The notes: generated from the letters alone by a model not told the origin. Numbered from the stretch's first letter, positions 35,286 through 48,430 are shown. The stretch: 64,000 bases of DNA from Mytilus edulis (GCF_963676685.1 NC_092348.1:18761386-18825385), one strand, 5' to 3'. Made by a program: numbers and translations.

Positions 35286-38200
35286 ATGTATCAAACCAGC
35301 AAACCTAATCCGTGTATTCTATTGTTTACTTTTGTATTGGTGGTACTGATGACAATAACAAATGCCGATAGAAATCGTGTGACATCAACTTCTGATTCTG
35401 GTAAATACAAAAATGTATAATACAGTGAAAAGTGCGTTTAAATATATATGCATTGTAAATTGATTGCTTTATTATTTAATTTGTTTATCGTTTTATTACT
35501 TTCAAGGTTTTGATTATTTACAATTAATTGAACAAAATATTTTAAGGTGTTTGCTTTTATGGAAAAACAGCTGAAAGAGTGCTTGGTATCTTGGCAACTG
35601 GAAAATACAGAAATGTGTTGCATTCAGGTAAAATATATTTGCATAGAACTTAATTTTATTTCAGTTGCTGAGGATTCATTTATTTTCGTGGGTATCAATT
35701 TTCGTGGATTGAGAAAAACTCGTGGATATTTAATTTCGTGGTTTTGCCAATCTCTGTATATAAGGCATATAGAAATTTGTAATTTGTTGAAACTTTGAAT
35801 TCGTCCTTCAGCTTAACTCACGAAAACCACAACAATTGGTATCCAGCGAAAAATAATAAATCCACAGTAATCATAGATTTCTTGCTTAATTCATTGCCTT
35901 CGATACATGTAATATAAAGGTTTTAATTGTCTAGGTTGTGATTAGACATGTAACTTTAATTGCAGATATATTGATATTATTAAAACTTGCGTCAAAAGCA
36001 GTAACCATAATTGATGTTTTGTAGACTATACAATATATACAAAAAGGTTTCTTTCATTCTACCAAAGTTTCGTCTGAAAATCAACTAACAACCTTAAAGG
36101 TTACCAGTTCAACACTGTAATAAGATCATTTAATATTGTTTTTATTTGTAAAAATATTGATTTTAGTTATCAATAAATTAAAAGCACACTAAATATTACT
36201 TGTATGTAATATACATATTCACATTCATGGATCTATAATCGGTCGATACCTGTATCTTGGCATTGCAGAAGATCATGTTTTTCTATGACTCTTTATGTGA
36301 TCTTTACACTAAATCCATTGGATGCTGGATGTGTACGGATTGATAATTTAGTCTTATTCGTGATTTTTTTATTAATTGTTAGTGGCTTTGAACTAGCTGT
36401 CAGTACTCTCATATATGTACCTAGTGTCTTTTTGTTGTTGGGATGTACAAGTACCCTGCCTCGTCCACATGTATGTTTGTCCATCTGATGAGTTAAGCCT
36501 TTTTCAACTGATTTTTATAGTTTGTTTTTATGTTGTATGTTATACCACTGTCCCAGGTTAGGAGAGGGTTGGGATCCCGCTAACATGTTTAACCCCGCCC
36601 AATTCTGTATGTATGTGCCTGTCCTAAGTCAGGAGCCAGTAATTCAGTGGTTGTCGTTTGTTTATTTGTTACATATATGTTGTTCGTTCATTTTTTGTAC
36701 CTGAATAAGGCCGTTAGTTTTCTCGTTTGAATTATTTTACATTGTCATTTCGGGGCCTTTTATAGCTGACTATGCGGGTTGGGCTTGGCTCATTGTTGAA
36801 AGCCGTACGGTGACCAATAGTTGTTAAATTCTGTGTAATTTTGGTCCCTTGTGGAGAGTTGTCTCATTGGCAATCATATATACCACATCTTCTATTTTTA
36901 TATCGTCAATATAAAGTCTGTATCTCGAAAAAAAAGAACCTCCAATTTCGCCTATGGGAAAACTACATTATTTTGCTTTATAATGAACAACATCGGTTCT
37001 CAATAGTTTGTACGCTATTTCAGACCTTAATGTTCGGGACTGTTCAGATTTAGAAAGAAAACATTACAGAAGTGGAGTTTACACAATCTATCCGGCAGGT
37101 GGTGTTGGATTTAAGGTGTTCTGTGATATGGAGACGGGTCAGGGCGGATGGACAGTAAGTATATTCAAAACTATAATAAGACGTGAGAGCTAGTTATGGT
37201 AGTAGTAAAGTAATCATGCGACTAGCGAAATATAGTCGTTGTTTTATGATAATATTAAACTCCAGTGTAAAATGTTTGGAGAGCCTCACATTTCAATTAT
37301 GAACAAAATGGAAATCATTTTGACCGTAAATTCCGTATTTATATATGGCTATAAATTCTAAGTACTCTCTAATTTTCGTATCTAATTTTACCATAAGATT
37401 TTTGCAAGTGATCGCTTATGACAAAGTGCGTGCCGTTCGTACTGGTATCGTTGGTGACTTTTTTATGTTTATATATGCGCATATCTAATATTATATATAT
37501 ATGTGCCTCATACAGTTAATGCAAAACTAACATTCTGTACGCAAAATCATCTTACGTTTCTTTTTAATACATACTTTAGAGTTAACTTACAATAATGATT
37601 ATACTTTTAGGTTTTTCAGCGAAGACAAGATGGTAAAGTAGATTTCTACCGAGGCTGGGAAGAATATGTAAACGGATTTGGTAACCTGAATACGGAATTC
37701 TGGTTAGGTTAGTATTTTCACCAAATAACTTCGATAATAACACTTTTCAAGGTGAAGAAAGATACATTTCACTAGATCAATTCGTTGTCAACTTTGTTTT
37801 TTAATTATAGTTATTGTTTATCTTAACACGAACGTGTACTTATAATCCGTCGAAATTAAAATGCTACAAATTTATAATAGTACAATCAACAAACGAACAA
37901 CAGTTCTTCAAAAATGCAGCATAATTTATCCTGAAAAATACTTAATTTTGAAAATAAAACAACGGAACAAAATTCATCTTTTCCATTAAAACTACTACAT
38001 CGTCGTATTATTGCATTAGTTTTTATTTTTGTTTGCCTGCTTGGTATAATCGTATTTTCATGATTCTGCTATTACATATTGTATGAGTGCTAATATGATC
38101 AAATTTGGCATTGATCATGAACGAATAGGATGAATCTAAATAATGTTTAAGATTAGACATTTTAAAAGGGAGTACAATGAAAGTTCTCTCTATTTTTCTT

Positions 38201-40020
38201 TTATGTATTCATTTCCTTTTTTTTTTTTTGTCATTTTAAAAGGTAATGATAAGATATATAGACTAACATCACGAGGACAGTATGAGCTCAGAGTCAACCT
38301 AGAGGATTTTGATGGCAATAAAGCCTATGCCAAATATTCTACCTTCTACATCGGCGACAAGTCAACCAACTACAAACTTACAGTGAAGGGTTATAGTGGA
38401 ACTGCAGGTAATGCTGATATTTCTAAAATCATTTTTCATCCACTTGTTTTCTTTTACTCTCAATCAGTTATGGTGTCAAAAGATTCGAACAAGTTTGAAA
38501 AGTATCTTTGGACATGTTTTGGTCCAATATGGATTAATCCAACATGTCTCAACTGAGGATATTGATAAGAACATATCCTAAGTTAAGAACACAAACGTAA
38601 CTCTTACTCGGTAATAATCGGGGAAAATGTTGGGTTAAACCAGGTTTTAAAGATAGCTAAACGAAAATTAATCTAATATTGGCCGGAAGAAGAAACGTTT
38701 TTCTATTATTTTTGATAAAAGTATATAAGAAACGATATAAATTTTGGAGTTCCTTCAACGGAAACTAGCATTTAAACCAGAAGTAACTTTGAGTGATAGT
38801 AAAAAGTAAAATAACAAAAAACCTCCTGTCAAGTTAGTGAAGGTTCCGACATACCAAAGTTAAAAAAAACATTATGTTCTTGTTCGTCAACTCAAACGAA
38901 CATAAAATATTTTTAAATAAAAAAACAAACACTTTTTGGGATATCAGCTCGCCTGGACAGTACAGTTAAGCATGTTTATTCATTTTATTTACACTATATG
39001 AATATTTGTCTGCACGCCCGTAGCCGCTGCTTCAACATATCATTTTCCAATTATACACAATCTACAAAAGAAATATCTTTGTTAACAATCTTTTCAAGCA
39101 TGTATAATCTTAAAAAACATCCACATTAATCATAAGCATGAATACATCAATTGACAATATTGACAAAATAAAAGTGGGTGGGTGGGTGGATGGGTGGGGT
39201 CAAATGACCAGACTGAACTGTTCGAAATGCAAGCGTCGAATGACACATAATTACACACAGATTTACCGTTACAATTCTTCCCGCTTATATTAGCTCGTGA
39301 AATACTCATCACTCTATAGAGTATACATTAAACCGGTATATCTAGTCATGTGACAAATGTCACAACAAATACACGTGTTCTTTATAACATTGATAAATAC
39401 ATATCTAATTTATGAAACTAGCGGCCTGATGTTGTTACAAACAATAAATGAGAGACAGAGACGATATACAGCATGCATACCTTGAATATTTGGATTCATC
39501 TTCCTGTATTTAAAATTTTTAACGTTTTAAATATTCAAATGCAATCACTTTGTATGTTAAACTAGATAGACAATATACATAATAATGTATATTTGCTAGC
39601 ATTGCTTTTTTAGATCGGGAAATTTATTAGTAATTGAATTATAGATTGAAAAATAGAGATTGAATGAACATTTTGAAACATTAGTAGAGATAACCAAAAT
39701 TGCGGAATAAAAAGAAGTTCCGAAAGCTGGCTGTTGTTATTTAAATCATTGTCGAATCTGCATTTTTTTATATGATATTAGGTGATTCTTTAAAGAGGCA
39801 CAATAAACAGGCTTTCTCGACAAAGGATAAGGATAATGACAGCCATAGCAGTGATTGTGCTGAAGTGTACAAAGGGGCTTGGTGGTATAAAGACTGTCAT
39901 GACGCTAATCTTAACGGACTGTATCTGGGAAATAAAAAGGATTACAAAGGAATGCGTTGGTCTCATTGGAAAGGATCTCAGTCCATGAAAACCACATCAA
40001 TGATGATCCGTAGAGTATAA
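35286..40020 (+). CDS. secreted fibrinogen-related (ficolin/tachylectin-5-like) protein, five exons
   Basis: Exons: 35286-35400, 37024-37154, 37611-37707, 38243-38407, 39782-40020 (747 bp, 248 residues), all with GT/AG introns and consistent phases (1, 0, 1, 1). Residues 1-27 form a signal peptide (hydrophobic [15 protein letters not shown], cleavage likely after TNA). A linker of about 12 residues follows, then one fibrinogen C-terminal domain from [20 protein letters not shown] to MIRRV. Diagnostic motifs are [45 protein letters not shown], the calcium site DKDNDSH, and [21 protein letters not shown] with two of the four domain cysteines. Such domains bind acetylated sugars on microbes; in molluscs they form large immune lectin families. 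No collagen, coiled-coil or immunoglobulin region is present, so it is shorter than vertebrate ficolins. The start is the only Met giving a signal peptide. No defects seen. Confidence 0.92.
35547..35627 (+). CDS. candidate alternative 27-codon exon in the first intron of the fibrinogen-related gene
   Basis: Between exons 1 and 2 an AG acceptor (AAATATTTTAAG) and a donor (CATTCAG|GTAAAA) bracket 81 bp. The stretch is open in exactly the phase required (1 in, 1 out), reading [20 protein letters not shown] and on to NVLHS. Including it lengthens the linker between signal peptide and lectin domain by 27 residues without a shift; skipping it also keeps the frame. It adds one extra cysteine, which could allow inter-chain bonding. 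The pyrimidine tract is weak, so this may be a chance open stretch. Confidence 0.35.
36285..36539 (+). repeat. intronic repeat, probable retroelement tail
   Basis: TTAGTGGCTTTGAACTAGCT, TGTTGGGATGTACAAGTACC and TTTGTCCATCTGATGAG run straight into the family A copy that follows. I recall this order as a common retroelement-derived tail in mussel DNA, but there is only one copy here. Confidence 0.45.
36540..36897 (+). repeat. family A repeat, near full length, in an intron
   Basis: The most complete copy: CCACTGTCCCAGGTTAGGAG, ACATGTTTAACCCCGCCC, CCTGTCCTAAGTCAGGAG, TTCAGTGGTTGTCGTTTG, GGCCGTTAGTTTTCTCG, GGGGCCTTTTATAGCTGACT, GAAAGCCGTACGGTGACC, GGAGAGTTGTCTCATTGGCA. It lies 126 bp upstream of exon 2 of the fibrinogen-related gene. 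Confidence 0.75.
39174..39199. repeat. GGGT microsatellite in an intron
   Basis: GTGGGTGGGTGGGTGGATGG GTGGGG, a short tetranucleotide run in the last intron of the fibrinogen-related gene. Confidence 0.8.
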
Positions 40021-40049
40021 ATGTAACGTTTTCGGTTATACTTTTGAAG

Positions 40050-40055
40050 AATAAA
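40050..40055 (+). terminator. polyadenylation signal AATAAA
   Basis: The canonical hexamer begins 30 nt after the TAA stop of the fibrinogen-related gene, implying a very short 3' UTR. Confidence 0.7.
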
Positions 40056-40244
40056 AATATATATTGCATACTCTATAGTTGAGTTTTATCTTGCCTTATG
40101 ATTATGATGTTCACTAGAATAAAAATACTTAGAGATATATATAGTTTTAAAATGTTTACTTTGAGCCTAAGTGACAACAAACTGTTGTGTGTGTTCTTCA
40201 CCATAGATATAATTACATAGAAATTAACAATTTTACGTAATCTT

Positions 40245-40296
40245 TCGACCTTTAACACTGAGCATAACCCATTCCGCAAAGTCAGCTATGAAAGGA
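40245..40296 (-). repeat. family A repeat fragment
   Basis: CCTTTAACACTGAGCATAAC CCATTCCGCAAAGTCAGCTA TGAAAGG. Confidence 0.55.
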
Positions 40297-40689
40297 GTTT
40301 TTTTTTCCAGAAACACATCTTGCCGAACTTACACTTTTTTTCGGAAATCCACGTAGAAGACATCAAAGAGAAAGACTGGCTAATTGACTGTCACCGTTAT
40401 AGGAACGTATTTTTTTAAATATCTCACTCGTAGTAATGTCCTAATAGTTGACCGAAACTATATATGAATTCCAAAATCACCATTCCAAACAATACGTAAA
40501 TTGGTTTTATGTATACCGAGGTCCCTGTTCTGTTCGTATTATTTCTCATAAAGAAAGTAATATACATTATCTTTTCTTAATTGGTAGACTGTCGAAAATC
40601 TTCATTACGTTCTTTTGACTGTGATGTTGGTTTAGTATTTTAGTAAAATAGAGACTTTCGGAAAAGAGTTTTAAACATAATACACATCT

Positions 40690-40860
40690 AACGTTTCTTT
40701 GTATGTTTGAGTTTCTTTTTGTTGCATTTCAGTGTTCCTGTTGTTCCTGCTATAGTTGATGTGTCTCCCTCGGTTTTAGTTTGTAACCCAGATTTGTTTT
40801 CTATAAATCGATTTATGACCTCTGAACCCTGGTTTACAACTGTTGCCTTTTTTTCATCCA
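40690..40860 (+). repeat. family D repeat
   Basis: TTTCAGTGTTCCTGTTGTTC, GTGTCTCCCTCGGTTTTAGT, ATCGATTTATGACCTCTGAA, ACAACTGTTGCCTTTTTTTC. The 62-codon minus frame here is a by-product. Confidence 0.6.
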
Positions 40861-41029
40861 AAATAAGATAATACATTAATGATTGTTTGAAGCGATATGT
40901 TTGCTAAGCGTACAGAAGCAAAATTTTCAACAATATTGAGGACAAAACAAATCAACAATCGATATAAGTAGGATCTCGGCTGGCTAAATTTGTCACCAGT
41001 GTATTATTATAATTTCGTCAAATCTAATT

Positions 41030-41436
41030 TTCCGCACTGGTACATTATCCATCGAGCTAGAGGTAAAGGATACAACAGATACAGTTAAGTCTGCCTCATA
41101 TCTTGACTTACATCTAGAAATTGACAACGGGGAAAAAAAAACTTTACGACAAAAGAGATGATTGTGAACTTTCCATTTCTATGTAGCAACATTGCAGCAG
41201 CGCCTGCATACGGTGTACATATCTCCCAATTGATACGATATTCCCGGGCTTGTATTTCCTATCATGATTTCCCTAATAGAGGATCGCTGCTCACAAGGAA
41301 GCTTTTAAACCAAGAGTTCCAAATGGTGAAGTTGAAATCATCCCTTCGTAAATTTTACGGATGCCATCACTATGTGGTTGATCGTGATGGAATAACCGTT
41401 TCACAGATGATATCGGATATGTTCCTTATGTCGTAA
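41030..41436 (+). pseudogene. reverse-transcriptase C-terminal fragment, frameshifted
   Basis: The first block (about 41030-41145) reads IELEVKDTTDTVKSASYLDL and HLEIDN. The frame then breaks in an A-rich tract (KLYDKRDD follows in another frame), and the last block 41158-41436 reads IVNFPFLCSNIAAAPAYGVH ... SQLIRYSRACISYHDF ... RKLLNQEF ... MVKLKSSLRKFYG ... SQMISDMF. The YLDL ... KLYDKRDD arrangement resembles the late RT/thumb region of Penelope-like or similar retroelements; I cannot fix the clade. There is no catalytic YxDD block, so the copy is 5'-truncated. At least two shifts make it dead. The 3' UTR to about 41745 carries the tail signature shared with 17.9, 42.9 and 53.7 kb. Confidence 0.7.
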
Positions 41437-41745
41437 CTACAATACCCTTCCGTTTTCACGAATGTGACCTACCGAATTAGACTGTTTAATGGATTTGCAA
41501 TAACATAATCAACACGACGGGTGACACATGTGGAGCATGATCTGCTTACCCTTCCGAGGCACCTAAGATCAACCCCCAGTTTTTCTTGGGATTTGTGTTG
41601 CTTAGTCTTTAGTTTCTATGGTGAGTCTTCTGTACTATTATTTGTTTGTTTGTTTTTTTTAATTTTTAGCCATGACGTTGTCAGTTAATTTTCGCTCTAT
41701 GAATTTGACTGTCCCTCTGGTATCTCTCGTCCCTTTTTTTAGTAT
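41437..41745 (+). mobile_element. 3' UTR/tail of the preceding retroelement copy
   Basis: CACGACGGGTGACACATGTG, GAGCATGATCTGCTTACCCT, AGCCATGACGTTGTCAGTTA, GACTGTCCCTCTGGTATCTC and TCGTCCC, in the same order as at 18.0-18.3 kb. Confidence 0.7.
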
Positions 41746-42887
41746 ATTTCGCCTCTCGTTGTCTTATATTTGAAAAAGGAATTGTATATTCGAACATTTA
41801 GTTCCTTGGTATTTAAGAATAACATTACATGAATAGGACTCCTACTGTACACTCACCATTTCATTGATTTCATCCTGCCTAATAAACCTTTAATCGTACA
41901 CTAAAGTTGCGGTCTTGTCAGATAATTTTTGTTGTAACGATAAAAATTCAATCTCTTGATGAAAAAAATAATTTATCGTGTAAAGAACGTAACAATTAGC
42001 ACCAAATATATTTCCTACGTATCCAGTTATAGATGTACTATATTCTCAAAACAAATTGGTATTCAGTTTGTTCGGGTAAAACCATAGTCACTGCCTCTTT
42101 AACGCCAACAGTATCCTTTTATGAATATTTGCCCATCTGTATAGTTTTTAAGATAAGTAAAAGATAGATTTATCTGTTAACATTAGTTAAAAGATATATG
42201 TACTCTTATGGAAAGTAACTTAACAATAACAAACAGTTATTTGAAATGCAAATAATAATTTCAAGCGGTAAAATGTAGAGTAAGCTACCATAAATTGTTT
42301 CTACAATGGTCATCATAAATCTATTATCAAATATTTGCTTTCAAATTATTCGGTAAAATGATTGATATATTGCTGAAGAGATACTAATTTTTCTAAAAAG
42401 TTCAAGAAATAATTGTTCAAACTAATCACCTAGATGAATTATCGTATGTATAGTAAATGAAATAGACGGACTAATATGTTTTCTTAAGATGGAGGTTGTC
42501 CTGGAAATTATTTGAATAATATCATACGTTGAAATCCATTAGTATCAAGTAATAGAACTTATTGTATATGAAAACACAATGACATTGACGTTACTTTTGC
42601 AAATTGTGACTTTGATGGAGAATTGTCTCATTGGTACTCATACCACATCTTTTTATAACTATGTAACAAATATAATCAATATAAAATATCGATTAGTATG
42701 AACCATTTGATGAAATACATTTTTTTCTGTACACAAATATTCATCAGGTACATGTTGTTCTTTATTTCTATTGCTTTGACTGTAAATAAAAAGTGAGGAA
42801 CTCCATTTTAATTGAAAATTAAATATCCAACATAAAGTGGCAGCTTTTCGGTGCTTACAAAATAGGCATTTTAACTAATAGTTCCAA
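41746..42887. other. intergenic, no gene seen
   Basis: AT-rich; a family A fragment at 42608-42656 (GATGGAGAATTGTCTCATTG GTACTCATACCACATC). Confidence 0.45.
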
Positions 42888-43385
42888 GAGATGAAGTTAA
42901 AATCATCCCTTCGAAAATTTAACAAACGCCGTAATGAGTTGAATGACCATTGTGAAATAAGTGTTCCAATGGTCTTAACTTACATCTCATTCTCATTTCC
43001 TCGAATATGATATTAACGACGGGTTTGTAACTACATGAACAACACGACAGACGCCACACGCGAAGCAGTTTCTCTTATCCTATCGAAGCACCTGTTATTA
43101 CTGCTAGGTTTTGATGTGGTTCATGCTGCTAAGTCTATATTTTTTTTTAATGTTTTTGTTTAATTCCTTAAAAACTAAATTTTATTAGTATAGTTACATT
43201 TGTTAATAGAAACATCAAATACCGGTACATTATCCCGGCCTCGTTTTTTTTTTTAGTTTTCTTTGCTGTGTTTTGAGCACTTTGTTTGTCTTTGATCGGT
43301 TTTTTTTGTCATGGCATTGTCCGTTTAACTTCAACTTATGAGTTTGAATATCTTTTAATTATCATTCACCTATCTGTCTCTCTTT
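42888..43385 (+). mobile_element. older, diverged copy of the retroelement tail
   Basis: GATGAAGTTAAAATCATCCC TTCG matches the ORF end at 41.3 kb. The tail landmarks follow (AACACGACAGACGCCACACG, GAAGCACCTGTTATTACTGC, GTCATGGCATTGTCCGTTTA). Many substitutions destroy the reading frame. Confidence 0.6.
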
Positions 43386-43756
43386 AAAGAGATTAGAATC
43401 CTAACGCATGGCAGAGAAGAATACTTTCAAATGTAAGATGCTTCAGTAAAATTAATAATGATACAGAATAACCTACATATTTGACATAAAATCATGTTCA
43501 AATTTAGTCTTCTTCACAAAACATCAGCTTATATATATTGATCTTTCAATTATTAAACACCTATAAATATTTAATACACAAGACAAATGTTTTAACAAAA
43601 AGTGCTTATTTAGTTTTTCTGTCTGGTTTGTTTATGTAATATCACAAATTTATTCTTGCCTGTACATTTTATTGCGTTGATGTCTGCAAACACCATACAT
43701 GATTGGTGTTTAAACAATGAAAGGTGATAAATCCTTTCATCCTGCATATAAAATAT

Positions 43757-43815
43757 AAATGTCCCAGTTGATACGATATGTTAGAGCTTGTATTTTCTAT
43801 CTTGATTTCCTTGAT
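43757..43815 (+). pseudogene. small reverse-transcriptase scrap
   Basis: Reads MSQLIRYVRACIFYLDFLD, equivalent to SQLIRYSRACISYHDF in the 41.2-kb copy. Flanked by non-matching sequence. Confidence 0.5.
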
Positions 43816-43820
43816 ATAAT

Positions 43821-45116
43821 CTGGGACTATTATACTAACTAGTATACAAGTCCAAGATATAGGGTGATTCATAACAGTAGAGCAATCTAACCAAGGGTAC
43901 CATTTTGTGAGGTGAGAGTATTCCACATGGTTTTCTATGATGGATGATTAAAATTTTGATATTCGGGAAGTTACTTTTTCAACAGTGAATTAAAAACACG
44001 CATTACCATAAATTCACCCATACCCGATAGGTTAAAATGTTCACTGTACTAGTATTCTTCGCCTACTTATTGCTCTTGTTATTGATATATATGCCATGTC
44101 GTTCTTTGGTGGTTTTTTATTTCTTATTTCACTGTCGTCATGTCTTCTATTAATCTAGTTTCATCGCTACTGATAACCTATATTTGGCGGGAAATTTATA
44201 TTAACATTAGTTCAGTTTTATTACTAAGTGGAGCTTAGTGTTTATATATGTATCGGTAAAAACAGAAGTGTTAAGTATCAGAATAAACATAATAGACACA
44301 TTCATAAGGCAACAAAAGCCATGAGGAGTAAAATATATAATTAAACATTATCTGAGACAATAACATTAGGATGGAACTAAGCAAGATGATTGACAGTAGA
44401 CAATATAGGATTCAAAGAGCTGTAGAAAATTAACTGTATTTCCATGATCGAATCTGCAATGAAGTATTCCATACATTTGGTTTAAATCATAAAGACATTT
44501 ATCAAGTCATGTTGCTAGTGCAGTCAGTGTTATATCGTAGAATATTGTCACACTTAATTTTTAACTTGCAAACTTGATAGTTTTTGTTTTCTAATATAAA
44601 AACAAAATTCTTATTATGTCATTTAAAATTGTCTGATAATTGAAAGTGACAAATATGTTTATATCACATACAACAAAGAAATAATCTTTCTTTTAAGGAA
44701 GCTGGCTTGTCATGTTTCAGATTTTCGGAATCCTCTGGTTTTATCCATTTGAATGCCTTGAAAAAATTTGCCCGGTGACCCCCATTTTTCTTTTTGTAAA
44801 TCTTTTACCTGTATAATGATAAGCAATGTGTTAAAGTCTTTTACATTTTTAATTACTTTTTAACAGTTTTTGAAAACTTTAACTTGTCAATGGCTAATAT
44901 CTTGAAAACAAGCACGGTGACCTACAGATTTTTTTTGCTTTTTGGATTCCTTTATAAATCCCCTATCTATATAAATTAGTGTTTTGAAAAGTTAATTACT
45001 TTGAAACTGAGAAGCTAACTCCGTTAAATATTTTTTTAAACAGTAAACATGTATGTCAAAAATTCTAGTTTCTAAAGAGTAAAGTAAAAAAAGAAGTGAC
45101 AAAATCAAACGTTTTC
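43821..45116. other. intergenic, no gene seen
   Basis: No coding signal or repeat copy recognised before the minisatellite. Confidence 0.45.
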
Positions 45117-45980
45117 AACAATCATGACTAGTTAATCCATAAGTAGGGAGGTAGGGAGGATAATACAACCATCATGACTAGTTAATTCATAAGAAGGGAA
45201 GTAGGGAGGATATTACAACAATCATAACTAGTTAATCCATCAGTAGGGAGGTAGGGAGGATAATACAACAGTCATTACTAGTTAATCCAAAAGTGGGGAA
45301 ATAGGGAGGATAATACAACAATCATGACTAGTTAATCCATAAGAAGGGAGGTAGGGAGGATAATACAACCATCATGAATAGTCAATCCATAAGAAGGGAG
45401 TTAGGGAGGATAATACAACAATCATGACTAGCTAATCCATCAGTAGGGAGTTAGAGAGGATAACGCAACAATTATGACTAGTTAATCCATCAGTAGGGAG
45501 GTAGGGAGGATAATACAACAATCATGACTAGTTAATCCATCAGTAGGGAGGTAGGGAGGATAATACAACAATCATGACTAGTTAATCCATCAGTAGGGAG
45601 GTAGGGAGGATAATACAACAGGTATGACTAGTTAATCCATCAGTAGGGAGGTAGGGAGGATAATACAACAATCATGACTAGTTAATCCATCAGTAGGGAG
45701 GTAGAGAGGATAACGCAACAATTATGACTAGTTAATCCATCAGTAGGGTGGTAGGGAGAATAATACAACAATCATGACTAGTTACTCGATAAGTAGGGAG
45801 GTAGGGAGGATAATACAACAATCATGACTAGTTAATCCATCAGTAGGGAGGTAGGGAGGATAATACAACAGGTATGACTAGTTAATCCATCAGTAGGGAG
45901 GTGGGGAGGATAATACAACAATCATGACTAGTTAATCCATCAGCATGTAGTTAAGGGAAGATAATACAACAATCATGACT
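45117..45980. repeat. 50-bp minisatellite, 17 units
   Basis: Unit: ATCATGACTAGTTAATCCAT + CAGTAGGGAGGTAGGGAGGA + TAATACAACA. Units start every 50 bp from 45121 to 45921 in perfect register, with a short partial unit at the end. Units carry diagnostic variants (ATTATG, GGTATG, TAACGC). Units 7-11 (45421-45670) and 12-16 (45671-45920) share the same variant order, giving a 250-bp higher-order repeat. Stop codons in frame show it is non-coding. Confidence 0.95.
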
Positions 45981-48430
45981 GGATGAAAATGACCGCATCA
46001 TAAATTTTCAATAAAACTGTGATGTTCTACTTTTAAGGTGGAGCTTTTCTGCCATATCTGAATTCTTAGGTTCAATACAATTTGCAGAAAGTACATAAAA
46101 AAGATAGCGACTAGCATTTTGTGAAACAGTTTTTAATAGCCAATTGTGATATTCCTACATATTCAATGTACTGTGTATTATCTTATCTGCAATAAAATAT
46201 AATTATCCTGGCAGTTTGTTACATCACATAATAAAGACAAAGACATTATCGTCGATGTTAAACCGACTGAATTGATCGTATTCAGTTTCTGTTACCACAT
46301 TTAGCTATAGATAATTTGACATAATGCTGTAAGTTCAGCTTTTACTGTTTTTGAATCCTTTGAAAATCAAATGCGGATATTCATCTTGTTCATTACTATC
46401 AAGATAAATGTGTTAATCAGTTATAAATTCCATACTTCCCATGTATTTCATGATATGACTATATATTTGTTTTTGTTTTTTTGTTAGAGGTTTTAACACA
46501 GAAAATCCTTATATCAAAATCGGATTTTTTTTTGTGCGTCTAAAGCGCGATTCTGGATTAGCTATTATTGAGAATGTAAACCCAAACATTTAAAACTCAG
46601 AGACAAATCATTATACCGGTCGTAAAGTTTAAAATTGTGTCTTTAAAAAATGAAAACAACACGTTATTAATTCAGTACGTCTGAGGCGCTTTTCTGGATT
46701 AACATTAATTAGGAACGCTCAAAGCCAAATATTTAAAAGTCAACGATGTATACGAACTGAAACAGTCGAAGTGCTTTATAACCAAACATGCCTTATAAAC
46801 AAAATATATACGAATGAAGAAAAAAGTTGGTTTCTTTTAAGGAGTCGTCTATCAGTTTACCAAAAAAAATTGTACTGACCAAGAAAAAAAGGTGTTGATC
46901 ATAAAACCAGGTGTCGCGAAAAACATACGTCTGAGAGAACTTTTTCGTCGGAATATGGAACAACCTTTTGGCTTTTCTTTGATCAAGGCCAAAATTTAAA
47001 TGGTTTAAAAAAAATACGATAAACCATTTTTTTTTCAAAGCTCATTGTGTATTTCAATGCTACAAAGGTATATGTAATCAATGAAATAAAACAAATATAA
47101 AAAACATTTACGTAGACCCTCGAATTTCTCTTTACCTGACGTTATGTTAACATACAAAGAGGGAACTGAGCAAAAGCTGATATGTGACTGACATATACAT
47201 TTAACCAGTGTATCATGTTTACAATTGTTTAACAGCTTATTCAATATTCCCTTACTTTATCATTAAAGGCCAGACCCTTGTGAAAATACATCCGGCCAAA
47301 TGAAACACATAAAATAGCAAGTTACTTATTGTTGACAACAAAATAGCTTTCAAGGTTTTTTATATTGGGGAAATATCATTGTTTTTCATTAGTTTGTGGT
47401 TGAAAGATATCAAATGATGCCATCTAATGGATCACTTTCACTGATGCCATTACAGTAATGTTCAGAAACATTTATCAAATGAAATTGATCGCTTTAATTG
47501 ACATTCAAGAATTATCTAATCGCAAATGATTTTTCCTCCTTAACTAAAAAAATATTCAATATATATGTATTTGATTTGGCACTTGAAATTTCTAATGAGT
47601 TCAGGTGAACATTTGTCATCACTTTCGTCCGTTTACTTTTATAAACAAAACTTCTCCTCTGAAACTACTGGGCAAATTTAAATCATTCAATAGGGAATAT
47701 GACATTAGGTAAAAATATTCTTCACATTTAGATCTATCAGCCCTGAAATATTTAGAAGAAACACCGAATTCGTTGTAGGGTTGCTGCACCTAAATTAGTA
47801 ATTTTAAGAAAATTTTGCAGTAAAGATCTACAAATATTTCAACACTACAACAATTGTCAATTGACCATAATATTGAGCCTTCAAGAGCTTGCAGCTCCTG
47901 CTCAGACTTTGTAAAACGTCACTACAATAAATGCATGGTGGAATGAAATAACGCTAAAAATTTGCCTTTATCTTTCATATTTGTATTATCTTATCGTTTT
48001 GCATATAAATCAGACCGTCTTTTTTAATGTTTGACTTGTTTTCCATTTTTTTCATTTCTGTGCCTTTTATAGATTGCTTAACGGTATGAGTTTTGCTCAT
48101 TGGTTGCCTTAATCTACGTCTTTTTGGTCTCCGAGGGATAGATCATACAACATCAATTCATTTGTATAAGCGTTAAATATGCACAAACCTGTTACTTATG
48201 GCCTGCCTATAGATATATGCAGCCTTAATATTTGTCAAAATTATATTGTTTTTGGACAAACATTATTAAGATACAGCATTTATTCAAATTAATGTCTGTT
48301 TTACATATAAACAATTGTGTAATTACATAAAATCGGCGTGGTCAATCTGATCACATATTGTCACTTATTCTAATGTGTTTTCTAGTGTTGATTTATTTGT
48401 ACTGATCGATATATGGGTTCCAAGGTGTTA
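45981..48430. other. intergenic, no gene seen
   Basis: Two adjacent minus frames (46793-47038, 47035-47244) have no recognisable motif. A weak family A scrap (CCTTTTATAGATTGCTTAAC GGTATGAGTTTTGCTCATTG) is at 48062-48102. Confidence 0.45.

Noticed and set aside
35438-35623. Minus-strand frame over the candidate cassette exon
   Set aside because: Low-complexity AT-rich translation with no motif; the plus-strand reading fits gene phase.
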